A stretch of DNA of 64,000 nucleotides from Yersinia enterocolitica (GCA_002082245.2 NBTC02000002.1:4092001-4156000), one strand, 5' to 3'; numbered from the stretch's first letter, positions 1 to 8,925 are shown. A program made the numbers and translations. Notes: generated by a model not told the origin, from the letters alone.

Positions 1-1146
1 AACCTGATTGCGGTAGCGCACTATTTGCAAGCACTGGAGTGCCAGCGCGATGCCAACCGCATTGTGGCGGTATTGGGGGGCAAAACACCGCACATTCAGA
101 ATCTGGCTGTAGGGGGCGTTGCCAATCCAATCAATCTAGATATGCCAAGTGTGCTTAATCTGGAGCGCTTGATGTTGGTGAAATCCTTCATCGACCGACT
201 GGGCAGTTTTATCGAGCAAGTTTATAAAGTGGACACGGCGGTGATCGCTGCCCACTATCCAGGTTGGCTCAATCTGGGTAAAGGGGCGGATTACTATCTC
301 AGCGTGCCGGAGCTACCGACCGATCGCAAAGGGGAGACTTTCCTGCTGCCGGGCGGCTATCTGGATAAGGGTACTTTCCGGCCGATTGCCAACCATAACG
401 ATCCTTATCTGATCAAAGGGATTGCCGAGAGCGGCAAACATGCCTGGTATCAAGATGACGAGCCGCTGGCACCGTGGGAGGGCAAAACCAACCCGAACTA
501 CACCGGCTGGCAGGAAGAGGGCAAATACTCGTGGGTAAAAGCGCCAACTTTCTACGGCAAAACGGTAGAAGTTGGGCCGCTGGCATGGTTGATGTGCGGT
601 CTGGCGGCTGACCACGCGCCGACTAAACAGCATTTCAGCGATATTGGCGCGGCCTATCAGAAATTGAGCGGGCAGGCTATCACTCAAGATCAACTGCCAT
701 CGACGCTGGGTCGCATCATTGGCCGCGCAGTGCATTGTTGCGTGCTGCATGAAACGCTGGCTCAGCAATGGACGGCGCTGGTGGCCAATATCGGTACCGG
801 CGACGTAGAAACCTTTATCAAACCGAATATTCCGTTAACTGGCGAAATCCGCGGTGTTGGCTTTGAAGAAGCGCCACGCGGCATGTTGTCGCACTGGGTG
901 GTCATCAAAGACGGCAAAATCGCCAACTATCAGGCGGTGGTGCCCTCCACCTGGAACGCCGGCCCGCGTAACTACAATGACGAACCCGGGCCATACGAAC
1001 AAGCGCTGGTGGGTACACTGGTTGCTGATCCGGCCAAACCGCTCGAAGTGGTGCGGACCATTCACTCATTCGACCCGTGTATGTCTTGTGCCGTACATAT
1101 TGTTGATACAACGGGCAACGAAGTGACCAAAGTCAAGGTGCTGTGA
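1..1146 (+). CDS. hybC: Hydrogenase-2 large (catalytic) subunit HybC, 5' end outside window
   Basis: Large subunit of the membrane-associated, periplasm-facing [NiFe] uptake hydrogenase, which binds the Ni-Fe(CN)2CO centre. The frame is open from base 1, so only the C-terminal 381 residues of a protein normally about 567 long are present. Near the end is the nickel-ligand motif DPCMSCAVH. Family knowledge says the protease cuts after that His, so the last 15 residues (IVDTTGNEVTKVKVL) are the removable tail. An internal TTG at base 25 is not a real start. The stop overlaps the hybD start (TGATG), which indicates translational coupling. hybO, hybA and hybB are expected upstream of the window. 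Assignment is firm from the very close resemblance to enterobacterial HybC. Confidence 0.95.
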   Translation, partial: NLIAVAHYLQALECQRDANRIVAVLGGKTPHIQNLAVGGVANPINLDMPSVLNLERLMLVKSFIDRLGSFIEQVYKVDTAVIAAHYPGWLNLGKGADYYLSVPELPTDRKGETFLLPGGYLDKGTFRPIANHNDPYLIKGIAESGKHAWYQDDEPLAPWEGKTNPNYTGWQEEGKYSWVKAPTFYGKTVEVGPLAWLMCGLAADHAPTKQHFSDIGAAYQKLSGQAITQDQLPSTLGRIIGRAVHCCVLHETLAQQWTALVANIGTGDVETFIKPNIPLTGEIRGVGFEEAPRGMLSHWVVIKDGKIANYQAVVPSTWNAGPRNYNDEPGPYEQALVGTLVADPAKPLEVVRTIHSFDPCMSCAVHIVDTTGNEVTKVKVL

Positions 1147-1637
1147 TGGGGATTTTGGTATTAGGTATAGGTAACTTATTACTCAGCGATGAAGCGGTGG
1201 GGGTACGTCTGGTTGAAGCATTGGAACAACGCTTTGAGATACCCCCAGGTGTTGAGGTGTTGGACGGCGGTACCGCCGGTTTAGAGCTGATGGAAGCGAT
1301 GGCAAACCGCGAACATTTGATTGTTGCTGATGCGGTATTCACCGGCCAGCCTCCGGGCAGTGTCGCGGTGCTGCATGATAAAGAGATACCGGCTATGTTC
1401 AGCCGCAAAGTCTCGCCCCACCAGTTGGGGCTATGCGATGTGTTGATGGCACTGCAACTGACCGGTGAATCCCCGCGCCAACTGACATTGGTGGGCGTGG
1501 TGCCAGAATCTCTGGCGCCAGGAATTGGCCTGACACCGACGGTGATACAGGCGATGGAACCCGCGCTGGAACAGATTCTGGTCGCATTGCGCTTAAGCGG
1601 AATTACGCTCAACGCACGGGAGCAAAACCATGTCTGA
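1146..1637 (+). CDS. hybD: Hydrogenase-2 maturation endopeptidase HybD
   Basis: Nickel-dependent protease that removes the C-terminal tail of pre-HybC after the metal centre is assembled. It has 163 residues, the usual family length (164 in E. coli). The nickel-sensing residues correspond to Glu16 (in LLLSDEAVG), Asp62 (LIVADA) and His92 (SPHQLG). The ATG at 1146 is preferred over the GTG three bases upstream because it gives the conserved MGILVLGIGN start and overlaps the hybC stop. The 3' end overlaps hybE by 8 bp. Cytoplasmic; cotranscribed with its substrate gene. Confidence 0.94.
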   Translation: MGILVLGIGNLLLSDEAVGVRLVEALEQRFEIPPGVEVLDGGTAGLELMEAMANREHLIVADAVFTGQPPGSVAVLHDKEIPAMFSRKVSPHQLGLCDVLMALQLTGESPRQLTLVGVVPESLAPGIGLTPTVIQAMEPALEQILVALRLSGITLNAREQNHV

Positions 1638-2133
1638 CTCCTTCGACGACACTGGCATTATCGGGCTGACGCAAAACCCGGCTCCTTTACTGGAGCAGGT
1701 TTTCAGCCAGATTGCCGCGGATGAGATGCGCGGCTTGCCATTCTACCGTGACCACATACCGCTACGCGCCTGTGGCTTTCAGTTATTTGAGCAGCAATGG
1801 GTGGGCGCGTTATTAACCCCGTGGATGCTGAGTTTAGTGGTATTACCGGGGCCGCAGCAAAGCTGGCCGCGTCGGGTGGTGGGTGAGCGCTTGATGCTGG
1901 CACTGCCATGCGGCACCATCAGTTTTACGCTCGGCGAAATAGCCGGTTGCGGCCAGTACCTGAGCCGCTCGCTGATGTCGCCATTGGACACTACGCTGCA
2001 AGCGGAACAGGCGCTGCTGCTGGCAGAACAGAGCGCTCGCATGGTGCTTTCACTGCCCATTAGCAATGCTGATGCACCGGCTAATCCACGGCGGCGGGCG
2101 TTGTTTAGTCAAATGACGAATCAGCATGCATGA
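1630..2133 (+). CDS. hybE: Hydrogenase-2 assembly chaperone HybE
   Basis: Cytoplasmic chaperone that, from family knowledge, binds the hydrogenase-2 precursor subunits and holds back Tat export until cofactor insertion is finished. It has 167 residues against about 162 in E. coli, with the characteristic TPWMLSLVVLPGP segment and the GEIAGCGQYLSRSLMSP region. It overlaps hybD by 8 bp and hybF by 8 bp, so the operon is tightly coupled here. No catalytic motif is expected. The assignment rests on sequence resemblance plus position. Confidence 0.92.
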   Translation: MSDSFDDTGIIGLTQNPAPLLEQVFSQIAADEMRGLPFYRDHIPLRACGFQLFEQQWVGALLTPWMLSLVVLPGPQQSWPRRVVGERLMLALPCGTISFTLGEIAGCGQYLSRSLMSPLDTTLQAEQALLLAEQSARMVLSLPISNADAPANPRRRALFSQMTNQHA

Positions 2134-2467
2134 AATCAGTTTATGCCTCAGTACGCTGGAGCTGATTGAAACACAGGCCAGGCTTAACGGGGCCAAACGA
2201 ATAACGGCGGTATGGCTGGAGATTGGTGCGCTCTCTTGTATTGAGGAGAGCGCATTGCGTTTTAGTTTTGACGCGGCCAGCCGTGAGACATTGGCAGCTA
2301 ATTGCCAATTGCATATCAATTATTTACCCGCACAAGCCTGGTGTTGGGAGTGTAGCGCCAGTGTTCAGATTGAACGGCACGATGCCGGGTGCCCGCATTG
2401 TGGCAGCCATGCTCTGCAAGTGGAGAGTGGTGACAGTTTGCAGGTAAAACAGATAGAAGTGGAATAA
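2126..2467 (+). CDS. hybF: Hydrogenase nickel incorporation protein HybF (HypA family)
   Basis: HypA-family metallochaperone that passes nickel to the large subunit together with HypB. It has 113 residues. The nickel site is formed by the free N-terminus and His2-Glu3 (MHEISLC). The structural zinc site is two CXXC pairs, CWEC and CPHC, in the C-terminal half. It overlaps hybE by 8 bp and is followed 20 bp later by hypB, with a Shine-Dalgarno sequence (GAAGGAG) in the gap. Because it directly precedes hypB it may serve the role of HypA for all hydrogenases; whether a separate hypA exists elsewhere cannot be seen here. Confidence 0.93.
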   Translation: MHEISLCLSTLELIETQARLNGAKRITAVWLEIGALSCIEESALRFSFDAASRETLAANCQLHINYLPAQAWCWECSASVQIERHDAGCPHCGSHALQVESGDSLQVKQIEVE

Positions 2468-2487
2468 TCCTGAAGGAGTGAATTCCT

Positions 2488-3546
2488 ATGTGCACGACTT
2501 GTGGTTGCGCCAGCGGCGAAACAAAGATCGAAGGCGACGACAGTCACCATCATGACCACGACCATCATGATGATGGTCACGGCCACCATCATCACGATGG
2601 CCACCACCATGATGATCACCATCATGACCACCCCAACGATGCCCAGCCGCAAAAAACTCAGCATAAACATAAATATGTTGCCAAAGGCACGCAGCCGGTC
2701 ATTGTCCATCATCACTATTATTACCATCAGGGCGATGTTCATCATCACTACCACGGTAAAATGCCTGAACCGGTAGCGATACCGGAATCAGCTCAGCCGG
2801 AAGCTGAAACCTTTGCGCCACAAGTGCATGCCGATCAACAAGGGCTGCATTACGGACAGGGCGAGGCTGGCAGCCACGCACCGGGCATGGGTCAGCGCCG
2901 CTTGCTGCAAATCGAGCAAGACGTGCTGAGCAAAAATAACCAGTTAGCTCACCATAATCGTGAGCATTTTGTCGAACAACATATTCTGGCGCTGAATTTG
3001 GTTTCCAGCCCCGGTTCTGGCAAAACCACGCTACTGACCTCGACCTTGCAACTGCTGGCCGGGCAAGTGCCTTGCGCGGTAATTGAAGGTGATCAGCAAA
3101 CCACCCATGATGCCGAACGTATTCGCGCCACAGGCGTACCCGCGATTCAGGTCAATACCGGTAAAGGCTGCCATCTGGATGCGCAGATGGTGCACGATGC
3201 GGCACACCGTTTAGCTCTGGCTGATGATAGCCTGCTGTTTATTGAAAACGTCGGCAACTTGGTGTGTCCGGCTAGCTTTGATCTGGGCGAACGCCATAAA
3301 GTGGCGGTATTGTCAGTTACTGAAGGCGAAGATAAGCCGCTGAAATACCCCCATATGTTTGCAGCTTCCACCCTGATGATTATCAATAAAATCGATCTGC
3401 TGCCCTATCTGGATTTTGATATTGAACAGTGCATTGCCTATGCCCGTCAGGTGAATCCTGATATTCAGGTGATTGCGCTGTCTGCCAGTAGCGGAGAGGG
3501 GATGGATTTGTGGCTGGAATGGCTGGAGACACAGCGATGTGCATAG
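2488..3546 (+). CDS. hypB: Hydrogenase nickel incorporation GTPase HypB, with an enlarged His-rich region
   Basis: SIMIBI-class GTPase that delivers nickel during [NiFe]-hydrogenase maturation. The N-terminus MCTTCGC carries the high-affinity CXXCGC nickel motif. Residues about 19-48 and 73-88 form two histidine-rich blocks, about 28 His in the first 90 residues, which probably store nickel. The GTPase domain starts near residue 170, with the P-loop SSPGSGKTT at about 173-181, the second metal site Cys228-His229 and NKIDL for guanine recognition. At 352 residues it is about 60 longer than E. coli HypB because of the His-rich insertion and the linker to about residue 140. The 3' end overlaps hybG by 10 bp. 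Confidence 0.95.
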   Translation: MCTTCGCASGETKIEGDDSHHHDHDHHDDGHGHHHHDGHHHDDHHHDHPNDAQPQKTQHKHKYVAKGTQPVIVHHHYYYHQGDVHHHYHGKMPEPVAIPESAQPEAETFAPQVHADQQGLHYGQGEAGSHAPGMGQRRLLQIEQDVLSKNNQLAHHNREHFVEQHILALNLVSSPGSGKTTLLTSTLQLLAGQVPCAVIEGDQQTTHDAERIRATGVPAIQVNTGKGCHLDAQMVHDAAHRLALADDSLLFIENVGNLVCPASFDLGERHKVAVLSVTEGEDKPLKYPHMFAASTLMIINKIDLLPYLDFDIEQCIAYARQVNPDIQVIALSASSGEGMDLWLEWLETQRCA

Positions 3547-3824
3547 GCGTTCCCGGCAAAATTGTGGCGGTGGGTGAAGACATTCACCAACTGGCATGGG
3601 TGGAAGTGAGCGGAGTGAAGCGTGAAATCAATATCGCACTGGTATGCGACGATACCCCGGCGGCATTGCTAGGTCAGTGGGTGTTGGTGCATGTTGGGTT
3701 TGCCATGAGCCTGCTTGACGAAGAAGAGGCACAACAGACACTGGCCGCGCTGGAACATATGCAGGCAGTTGGGCTGGATTGGGATGCCAGCGCTGCAAGC
3801 GAGGCACGCGATGCGTTACGTTGA
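3537..3824 (+). CDS. hybG: Hydrogenase maturation chaperone HybG (HypC family)
   Basis: HypC/HybG-family chaperone that carries the Fe(CN)2CO group with HypD and docks it on the HybC precursor. The start at 3537 gives the invariant MCIGVPG N-terminus, whose Cys2 is essential in the family. The reading frame extends upstream, but that would bury Cys2 and is rejected. The protein is 95 residues. The first 80 resemble E. coli HybG more than HypC ([24 protein letters not shown]), and the last dozen residues are an extra tail. It overlaps hypB by 10 bp and hypD by 14 bp. Confidence 0.92.
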   Translation: MCIGVPGKIVAVGEDIHQLAWVEVSGVKREINIALVCDDTPAALLGQWVLVHVGFAMSLLDEEEAQQTLAALEHMQAVGLDWDASAASEARDALR

Positions 3825-4914
3825 TGAGTTTCGTGATCCCGCATTAGTGAGCGCATTATTGCAACGGATCGAACAGTTATTGCCGCAGATCGCGGATCAA
3901 CAGCGCTTGCCACTACAAATTATGGAAGTCTGCGGTGGGCACACTCATGCGATCTTCAAATTCGGCCTTGATCAACTGCTGCCTGAGGGGTTGGAGTTTG
4001 TCCATGGACCGGGCTGCCCGGTGTGTGTGTTGCCGATGGGCCGCATTGATAGCTGTTTGGAAATCGCCACGCATCCTGAGGTGATTTTTTGCACTTACGG
4101 TGATGCGATGCGTGTGCCAGGGCGCAATGGTTCGATGCTGGATGCCAAACGGCGCGGCGCGGATATTCGCGTGGTCTATTCGCCGTTGGATGCACTGACG
4201 CTGGCACAGCATAATCCTGATCGCCAAGTGGTGTTTTTTGGCCTCGGCTTTGAAACCACCATGCCTGCCAGTGCCTTAACCCTGCAACAAGCCAAACGGC
4301 TCGGGTTGACCAATTTCACTGTGTTCTGCCAGCACATCACCATCATTCCTACCTTGCGTAGCTTGCTGCAACAACCGGATGTGCGTATCGACGCTTTTCT
4401 GGCTCCCGGTCATGTCAGTATGGTGATTGGCACCACGCCCTATGGCTTTATTTGTGACCAATTCCACAAGCCATTGGTGGTTACCGGTTTTGAGCCGCTG
4501 GATATCTTGCAGGGGCTAGTAATGCTGCTTGAACAGATGGTCAGCGGGCGTTGTGTGGTAGAGAACCAGTATCGGCGTATCGTGCCGGACAGCGGCAACT
4601 TACTGGCACAACAGGCAATGACAGAGGTTTTTGTTGCTAAAGCCAGCAGCGAATGGCGTGGTTTGGGCGAAATCGCGGATTCCGGCGTACAACTCAGCCC
4701 TGACTATACCGAATTTGATGCCGAATTACGTTTCAAACCACAGCAGCAGCAGGTGGCAGACTCTCCACGATCTCGCTGTGGTGATGTGCTGACTGGGCGT
4801 TGCAAGCCTGATCAATGCTCACTGTTCGGCGGTGAGTGTACGCCAGACAATGCCTTTGGCGCGCTGATGGTGTCATCCGAAGGGGCCTGCGCCGCTTATT
4901 ATCAGTATCGATAA
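3811..4914 (+). CDS. hypD: Hydrogenase Fe-cyanide/CO assembly protein HypD
   Basis: Scaffold with a [4Fe-4S] cluster on which, with HypC/HybG, the Fe(CN)2CO moiety is built. The ATG at 3811 (MRYVDEF) is chosen; a longer frame exists upstream but runs through hybG in another register. The protein has 367 residues against 373 in E. coli. Visible conserved residues are Cys41 in EVCGGHTH and Cys69/Cys72 in GPGCPVC. The C-terminal cysteines in [21 protein letters not shown] ligate the cluster. It overlaps hybG by 14 bp. An ERIC-like remnant separates it from hypE. Confidence 0.95.
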   Translation: MRYVDEFRDPALVSALLQRIEQLLPQIADQQRLPLQIMEVCGGHTHAIFKFGLDQLLPEGLEFVHGPGCPVCVLPMGRIDSCLEIATHPEVIFCTYGDAMRVPGRNGSMLDAKRRGADIRVVYSPLDALTLAQHNPDRQVVFFGLGFETTMPASALTLQQAKRLGLTNFTVFCQHITIIPTLRSLLQQPDVRIDAFLAPGHVSMVIGTTPYGFICDQFHKPLVVTGFEPLDILQGLVMLLEQMVSGRCVVENQYRRIVPDSGNLLAQQAMTEVFVAKASSEWRGLGEIADSGVQLSPDYTEFDAELRFKPQQQQVADSPRSRCGDVLTGRCKPDQCSLFGGECTPDNAFGALMVSSEGACAAYYQYR

Positions 4915-4915
4915 C

Positions 4916-4992
4916 CCTTGGTACTTGAAGCTGCTGGGGGGAGCTGCGTTCGCTTGCCGCACCTACCTGCAACTTCAATGACTTTGGGTTAT
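4916..4992. repeat. Internally deleted ERIC-type element between hypD and hypE
   Basis: About 77 bp sharing both ends with the 123-bp elements at 6029-6274: the left arm (CTTGAAGC..., TGCGTTCGCT) and the right arm (CTACCTGCAACT, CAATGACTTT). The central ERIC core with the AGCTCATCGGGAT motif is missing. It lies wholly between the hypD stop and the hypE Shine-Dalgarno region. Such short derivatives are known for ERIC-type miniature elements. In the mRNA it could fold and affect hypE coupling. Confidence 0.7.
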
Positions 4993-5010
4993 TAATAAGG
5001 TCACAACTAA

Positions 5011-6027
5011 ATGAATAAGAAAGAGATTACTCTGGCCCACGGCAGCGGTGGTCGGGCAATGCAGAGCTTGATCGAATCACTGTTTCTGGCGGAATTTTCC
5101 AATCCGGCGCTGAATGAACGGGAAGATCAGGCGCGTATCGCGCTGGCGGATCTAACTGTACAGGGCGATCGGCTGGCGGTATCCACCGACAGCTATGTTA
5201 TTGATCCGATCTTTTTCCCCGGCGGCGATATCGGCAAGTTGGCCGTGTGCGGCACAGCAAATGATGTGGCAGTCAGTGGCGCAACACCACGCTATCTCTC
5301 CTGCGGTTTTATTCTGGAAGAAGGTTTGCCGATGGATGTTCTCACGCGCATTGTGCAATCAATGGCGGCTACCGCGCGGCAGGCGGGGATTCAGATAGTT
5401 ACAGGTGATACCAAAGTCGTGCAGCGTGGCGCGGCGGATAAGATCTTTATCAATACCACCGGCATAGGCGTGATCCCCGCAGATATTCACTGGGGAACCG
5501 CGATGATCCGTGCTGGTGATCGGATCGTTGTCAGTGGCACTTTAGGTGATCATGGCGCGACCATTCTGAACCTGCGTGAAGGGCTGGGGCTGGAAGCAGA
5601 GCTGGTGAGCGATTGTGCACTATTGGCACCGTTGATCGCTCCGCTGCGATCTATTCCCGGAGTGCGGGCGTTACGTGATGCTACCCGTGGCGGCGTGACG
5701 GCGATCCTACATGAATTTGCGGCCGCCAGCGGTTGCGGCATGGAGATCAACGAATCAGATCTCCCCCTGAAACCGGCGGTGCGGGGTATTTGCGAATTGC
5801 TGGGGCTGGATGCACTCAACTTTGCCAACGAAGGTAAGCTGGTGCTGGTGGTGTCACCAGAGGCACAAGAAGTGGTATTAACAGCGCTCCATAACCATCC
5901 ACTCGGCCAGGATGCCGCCGTTATCGGGCAGGTGACTGAGAATAAACAAGTGCGCTTATGCGGTGCGTATGGTGTTTCGCGTAGATTGGATTTGCCTCTG
6001 GATGAGCCATTGCCCCGTATTTGCTGA
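5011..6027 (+). CDS. hypE: Hydrogenase maturation protein HypE
   Basis: PurM/selenophosphate-synthetase-like ATPase that dehydrates the thiocarbamoyl group, received from HypF on its C-terminal cysteine, to thiocyanate, the source of the CN ligands. It has 338 residues, with the ATP-binding N-terminus AHGSGGRAMQ, the DSYVI segment and the family-specific C-terminus PRIC, where the final Cys338 is the acceptor. The start at 5011 is the first ATG after the ERIC remnant and gives the usual length. It acts in a complex with HypF, encoded 409 bp downstream after two further ERIC units. Confidence 0.95.
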   Translation: MNKKEITLAHGSGGRAMQSLIESLFLAEFSNPALNEREDQARIALADLTVQGDRLAVSTDSYVIDPIFFPGGDIGKLAVCGTANDVAVSGATPRYLSCGFILEEGLPMDVLTRIVQSMAATARQAGIQIVTGDTKVVQRGAADKIFINTTGIGVIPADIHWGTAMIRAGDRIVVSGTLGDHGATILNLREGLGLEAELVSDCALLAPLIAPLRSIPGVRALRDATRGGVTAILHEFAAASGCGMEINESDLPLKPAVRGICELLGLDALNFANEGKLVLVVSPEAQEVVLTALHNHPLGQDAAVIGQVTENKQVRLCGAYGVSRRLDLPLDEPLPRIC

Positions 6028-6028
6028 T

Positions 6029-6151
6029 CCCATTCGTCCTTGAAGCCGCAGGGGTGTTAGCTGCGTTCGCTCACCCGAATCACTGACTGATGTCAGCTCA
6101 TCGGGATTTGCTTACTTGCTGCCTACCTGCAACTCCAATGACTTTTGGGAA
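6029..6151. repeat. ERIC-type element, copy 1 of a tandem pair
   Basis: A 123-bp unit from CCCATTCGTCCTTGAAG to ACTTTTGGGAA. The core read on the reverse strand, ATCCCGATGAGCTGACATCA then GTCAGTGATTCGGGTGAGCG, matches the central ERIC palindrome (enterobacterial repetitive intergenic consensus). It starts one base after the hypE stop. The next unit follows immediately with the same register. Confidence 0.8.
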
Positions 6152-6274
6152 CCCATTCGTCCTTGAAGCCGCAGGGGTGTTAGCTGCGTTCGCTCACCCG
6201 AATCACTGACTGATGTCAGCTCATCGGGATTTGCTTACTTGCTGCCTACCTGTAACTCCAATGACTTTTGGGAA
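6152..6274. repeat. ERIC-type element, copy 2 of a tandem pair
   Basis: A second 123-bp unit directly abutting the first. By eye the two differ at one base (CTGCAACT in the first against CTGTAACT in the second). A third, truncated start (CCCATTCG, then ACTTGAAG) follows at 6275 with the same period. The pattern indicates a very recent tandem duplication of an inserted element rather than two separate insertions. Confidence 0.8.
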
Positions 6275-6316
6275 CCCATTCGCACTTGAAGTGACAGGCG
6301 ATTAACTATTTGATAA

Positions 6317-6386
6317 GTGGGGAAATGTGCCGAATGGGTCGTAACGGCGTGAGCCGTCGAAGCGCCCATCGGTGCAGTCGCCCCGC
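6317..6386 (+). promoter_or_regulatory. Long interrupted hairpin in the hypF leader (candidate structured RNA)
   Basis: Four nested helices can be read by eye: GTGGGG (6317-6322) with CCCCGC (6381-6386); GTGCCG (6327-6332) with CGGTGC (6370-6375); ATGGGT (6334-6339) with GCCCAT (6364-6369); and ACGGC (6344-6348) with GCCGT (6353-6357). The last closes a GTGA loop, a GNRA tetraloop on the plus strand. Internal loops are AAAT/AGTCG and CGTA/CGAAGC, with one bulged A. It ends about 50 bp before the GTG of hypF. I do not recognise an RNA class. It may be a leader regulating hypF, an mRNA-processing element or another miniature repeat. Confidence 0.4.
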
Positions 6387-6436
6387 AATCTCCGAGCTAT
6401 AAAACAGGTTGCTGGCAGCCTTGTGAAGGAGTTTCT

Positions 6437-8722
6437 GTGGATAAAAATGGCCTCTGCCTGCGGGTAAAAGGTAAGGTGCAAGGCGTGGGGTTCCGCCCTT
6501 ATATCTGGCAGCTTGCCCACCGCTTTGCGCTAAGGGGCGATGTCAGTAACGACAGTGCGGGCGTGACGATTCACTTGTGGCAATCACCGGCGCTGGCGGA
6601 TTTCTTACAGGCACTGCCGCGTCATTGCCCGCCATTGGCACAAATTGATAGTGTCACCACCTCGCCCTACCATTGGGCGCAGCCGCCACTGGATTTTGTG
6701 ATTCATCACAGCGGTGCCGGGCAGATGGATACGCAAATTGTACCGGATGCTGCAACCTGCGACGCCTGTTTGGCTGAAATGAACCATCCTGCCAATCGTC
6801 GCTACCGCTACCCGTTTATCAACTGCACCCATTGTGGCCCACGTTTTACTATTATTCACCGCATGCCCTATGACCGGCCTTATACCGCCATGCGCGAATT
6901 CCCACTATGTGCCGCCTGTCAGGCAGAATATGACCATCCGGCCGATCGCCGTTTTCACGCCCAACCCAATGCCTGTGCCGATTGTGGCCCGCAATTGTGG
7001 CTAACGGGGCGAGAGGGACAATCGATTGCGCACAACTTTGCGGCGCTAGAGCAAGCCGCAGCCGCCCTGTTGGCAGGAGATATTGTTGCCGTCAAAGGGC
7101 TGGGAGGATTCCATCTGGCGGTAGATGCCACCAATGCTGCTGCGGTGGCCCGTTTACGGCAGCGCAAGCAACGGCCTTCCAAGCCGCTGGCGGTGATGTT
7201 ACCGCACGCCGACTGGTTATCACGCTGCGTGCAAAGTAACGATAGCGCCGCGTTATTACGCGTGTTACGTAGCCCTGCGGCTCCGATTGTGTTGGTTTCG
7301 TCGCGGGCTGATAGCCCGCTGTGTACGGCGCTGGCACCGGGCTTACCTGAAATTGGCGTGATGCTACCCGCCAATCCGTTACAACATTTGCTGCTGCAAC
7401 AGGTCGGACGGCCTCTGGTGATAACCTCCGGTAATGGCCGTGGTAAACCCCCGGCATTGAGTAATGAGCAGGCGCTAGGTGCCCTGAGAGATATTGCTGA
7501 CCACTGGTTATTGCACGATAGGCAAATTGTGCAGCGGGCCGATGACTCATTAGTGCGACTCACCGGCAGCAGTGCTGAAATGCTACGCCGAGCCAGAGGG
7601 TATGTGCCAGATGCTTTCGAGTTACCTCCGGGATTTAGCCAGCAGCCAGCAGTTCTGGCGCTGGGTGCGGATATGAAAAACACGTTTTGCCTGCTGCGTG
7701 ATGGTAATGCAGTGTTGAGTCAACATCTGGGGGATCTGGAAGACCGCGATATCGCACAGCAACAGCAGCAGTTAGTGGCGCTGTTTTGTGATATTTACCA
7801 TTTCACACCACAGGTGATAGCGGTGGATGCTCACCCCGGATACGTCAGCCACCAATTAGGGAAAACCCTGGCAGCACAGTGGAATATCCCTTGTGTTGAC
7901 GTGCTACATCATCATGCCCATCTGGTGGCTTGTCTGGCAGAGCATGGCTGGCCTCGCGAGGGTGGGGCGGTGATTGGTGTGGCATTGGATGGGCTGGGTT
8001 ATGGCGCTGATGGTCAATTGTGGGGCGGTGAATGCCTACGAGTAGATTATACGAGCTGTGAATATATTGGTGGCTTGCCCGCAGTGGCACTACCCGGTGG
8101 CGATCTGGCCTCGCGTCAACCGTGGCGTAACCTGCTGGCCCAGTTACAGCGCTATGTCCCCAATTGGCAACATTTGCCTGAGAGTGCGGTGATTCCTCAG
8201 CCGGAGGGTAGGGTATTGGCGCGGGCGATTGAGCGGGGGATTAATGCGCCGTTGGCCTCTTCAACTGGGCGCTTATTTGATGCAGTAGCGGCTGCACTCA
8301 ATCTTGCCCCGCTATCGATAAGTTGGGAGGGCGAAGCCGCCTGCCAGTTGGAAGCACTGGCGCGACAAAGTGCGGTTTCAGTACCGCCAGTGACGATGCC
8401 GCTGTGCGATAACCAACTGGACTTAGCCACTTTCTGGCACCAATGGTTGGCTTATAATGCCACTCCGGCTGAGCGGGCCTATGCGTTCCATTTTGCTCTG
8501 GCCCAGGGATTTGCTACTTTGGCGCGGCAGGCGGCCCAGTATTATCGTATTGATACTATTGTCTTTTCAGGTGGGGTGCTACATAACCGGTTACTGCGTG
8601 AGTTACTTAGCGCACAACTGCATGATTTCCAACTGTTGCTGCCCCAGCGTCTGCCTGCCGGTGATGGTGGGCTGTCTCTAGGGCAAGCACTGATTGCCGC
8701 TGCGTCAAAATGCCATAAGTGA
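6437..8722 (+). CDS. hypF: Carbamoyltransferase HypF
   Basis: Makes the carbamoyl-adenylate from carbamoyl phosphate and ATP and transfers the carbamoyl group to the C-terminal Cys of HypE, the first step of CN ligand synthesis. Domains in order: acylphosphatase (about 1-90, with [12 protein letters not shown]), two zinc fingers of the CX2C-X18-CX2C type (about 105-180), a YrdC-like domain (about 200-380), and a Kae1-like carbamoyltransferase domain with the HHHAH metal site in [18 protein letters not shown]. It has 761 residues, near the usual 750. The GTG at 6437 follows AAGGAG with proper spacing. A leader of about 160 bp separates it from the ERIC pair. It has no close downstream hydrogenase partner. 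Confidence 0.95.
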   Translation: MDKNGLCLRVKGKVQGVGFRPYIWQLAHRFALRGDVSNDSAGVTIHLWQSPALADFLQALPRHCPPLAQIDSVTTSPYHWAQPPLDFVIHHSGAGQMDTQIVPDAATCDACLAEMNHPANRRYRYPFINCTHCGPRFTIIHRMPYDRPYTAMREFPLCAACQAEYDHPADRRFHAQPNACADCGPQLWLTGREGQSIAHNFAALEQAAAALLAGDIVAVKGLGGFHLAVDATNAAAVARLRQRKQRPSKPLAVMLPHADWLSRCVQSNDSAALLRVLRSPAAPIVLVSSRADSPLCTALAPGLPEIGVMLPANPLQHLLLQQVGRPLVITSGNGRGKPPALSNEQALGALRDIADHWLLHDRQIVQRADDSLVRLTGSSAEMLRRARGYVPDAFELPPGFSQQPAVLALGADMKNTFCLLRDGNAVLSQHLGDLEDRDIAQQQQQLVALFCDIYHFTPQVIAVDAHPGYVSHQLGKTLAAQWNIPCVDVLHHHAHLVACLAEHGWPREGGAVIGVALDGLGYGADGQLWGGECLRVDYTSCEYIGGLPAVALPGGDLASRQPWRNLLAQLQRYVPNWQHLPESAVIPQPEGRVLARAIERGINAPLASSTGRLFDAVAAALNLAPLSISWEGEAACQLEALARQSAVSVPPVTMPLCDNQLDLATFWHQWLAYNATPAERAYAFHFALAQGFATLARQAAQYYRIDTIVFSGGVLHNRLLRELLSAQLHDFQLLLPQRLPAGDGGLSLGQALIAAASKCHK

Positions 8723-8778
8723 TGATTATGGCTAATGGTGTTTGATTACCGCTAATTGTGTTAATAATAAAGCTCGTT

Positions 8779-8863
8779 GACTCGGGGTGCCTGCCGCTAA
8801 ATGCGTAATGGCTGAGATTTTACCCGTATTACCTGATCTGGATTATACCAGCGGAGGGAAGTC
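8779..8863 (+). promoter_or_regulatory. TPP (thi-box) riboswitch upstream of thiM
   Basis: Contains the diagnostic thi-box elements in order: CTCGGGGTGC (8781-8790), GGCTGAGA (8810-8817), ACCCGT (8822-8827), ACCTGATCTGGATTATACCA (8831-8850) and GCGGAGGGAAGTC (8851-8863). They match the thiamine pyrophosphate aptamer of E. coli thiM almost base for base. High TPP should switch thiM expression off. Confidence 0.95.
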
Positions 8864-8870
8864 GCGGTAT

Positions 8871-8921
8871 CGTTGTTGAGTCCATAAACAACGGTCCCCC
8901 TTCTTCTTCGCCGGTGGGGGA
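8871..8921 (+). promoter_or_regulatory. Expression platform with Shine-Dalgarno-sequestering hairpin (thiM)
   Basis: Two hairpins lie between the aptamer and the start codon. CGTTGTT (8871-8877) pairs with AACAACG (8887-8893). TCCCCC (8895-8900) pairs with GGGGGA (8916-8921), which is the ribosome-binding site of thiM. There is no T-run, so control is more likely at translation than at termination. The pairing is visible; the switching mechanism is inferred from the known thiM class. Confidence 0.6.
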
Positions 8922-8925
8922 TATC

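Noticed and set aside
2365..2754. Minus-strand frame of 129 codons opposite hypB, Met/Val-rich
   Set aside because: It is the antisense of the His-rich hypB region (CAT/CAC read as ATG/GTG).
6317..6390. Cobalamin riboswitch in the hypF leader
   Set aside because: GGGGAAA and GCCCCGCAAT resemble pieces of the B12 aptamer, but the short P4 hairpin with its T-loop and the 5'/3' closing boxes are absent and the fold is one extended hairpin.
6955..7683. Minus-strand frame of 242 codons opposite hypF
   Set aside because: Shadow of an unmistakable gene; no start signal and no family resemblance.
8712..8732. GCCATAA/TTATGGC dyad over the hypF stop codon
   Set aside because: Only 7 bp, A+T-rich, no T-run; not enough to call a terminator.
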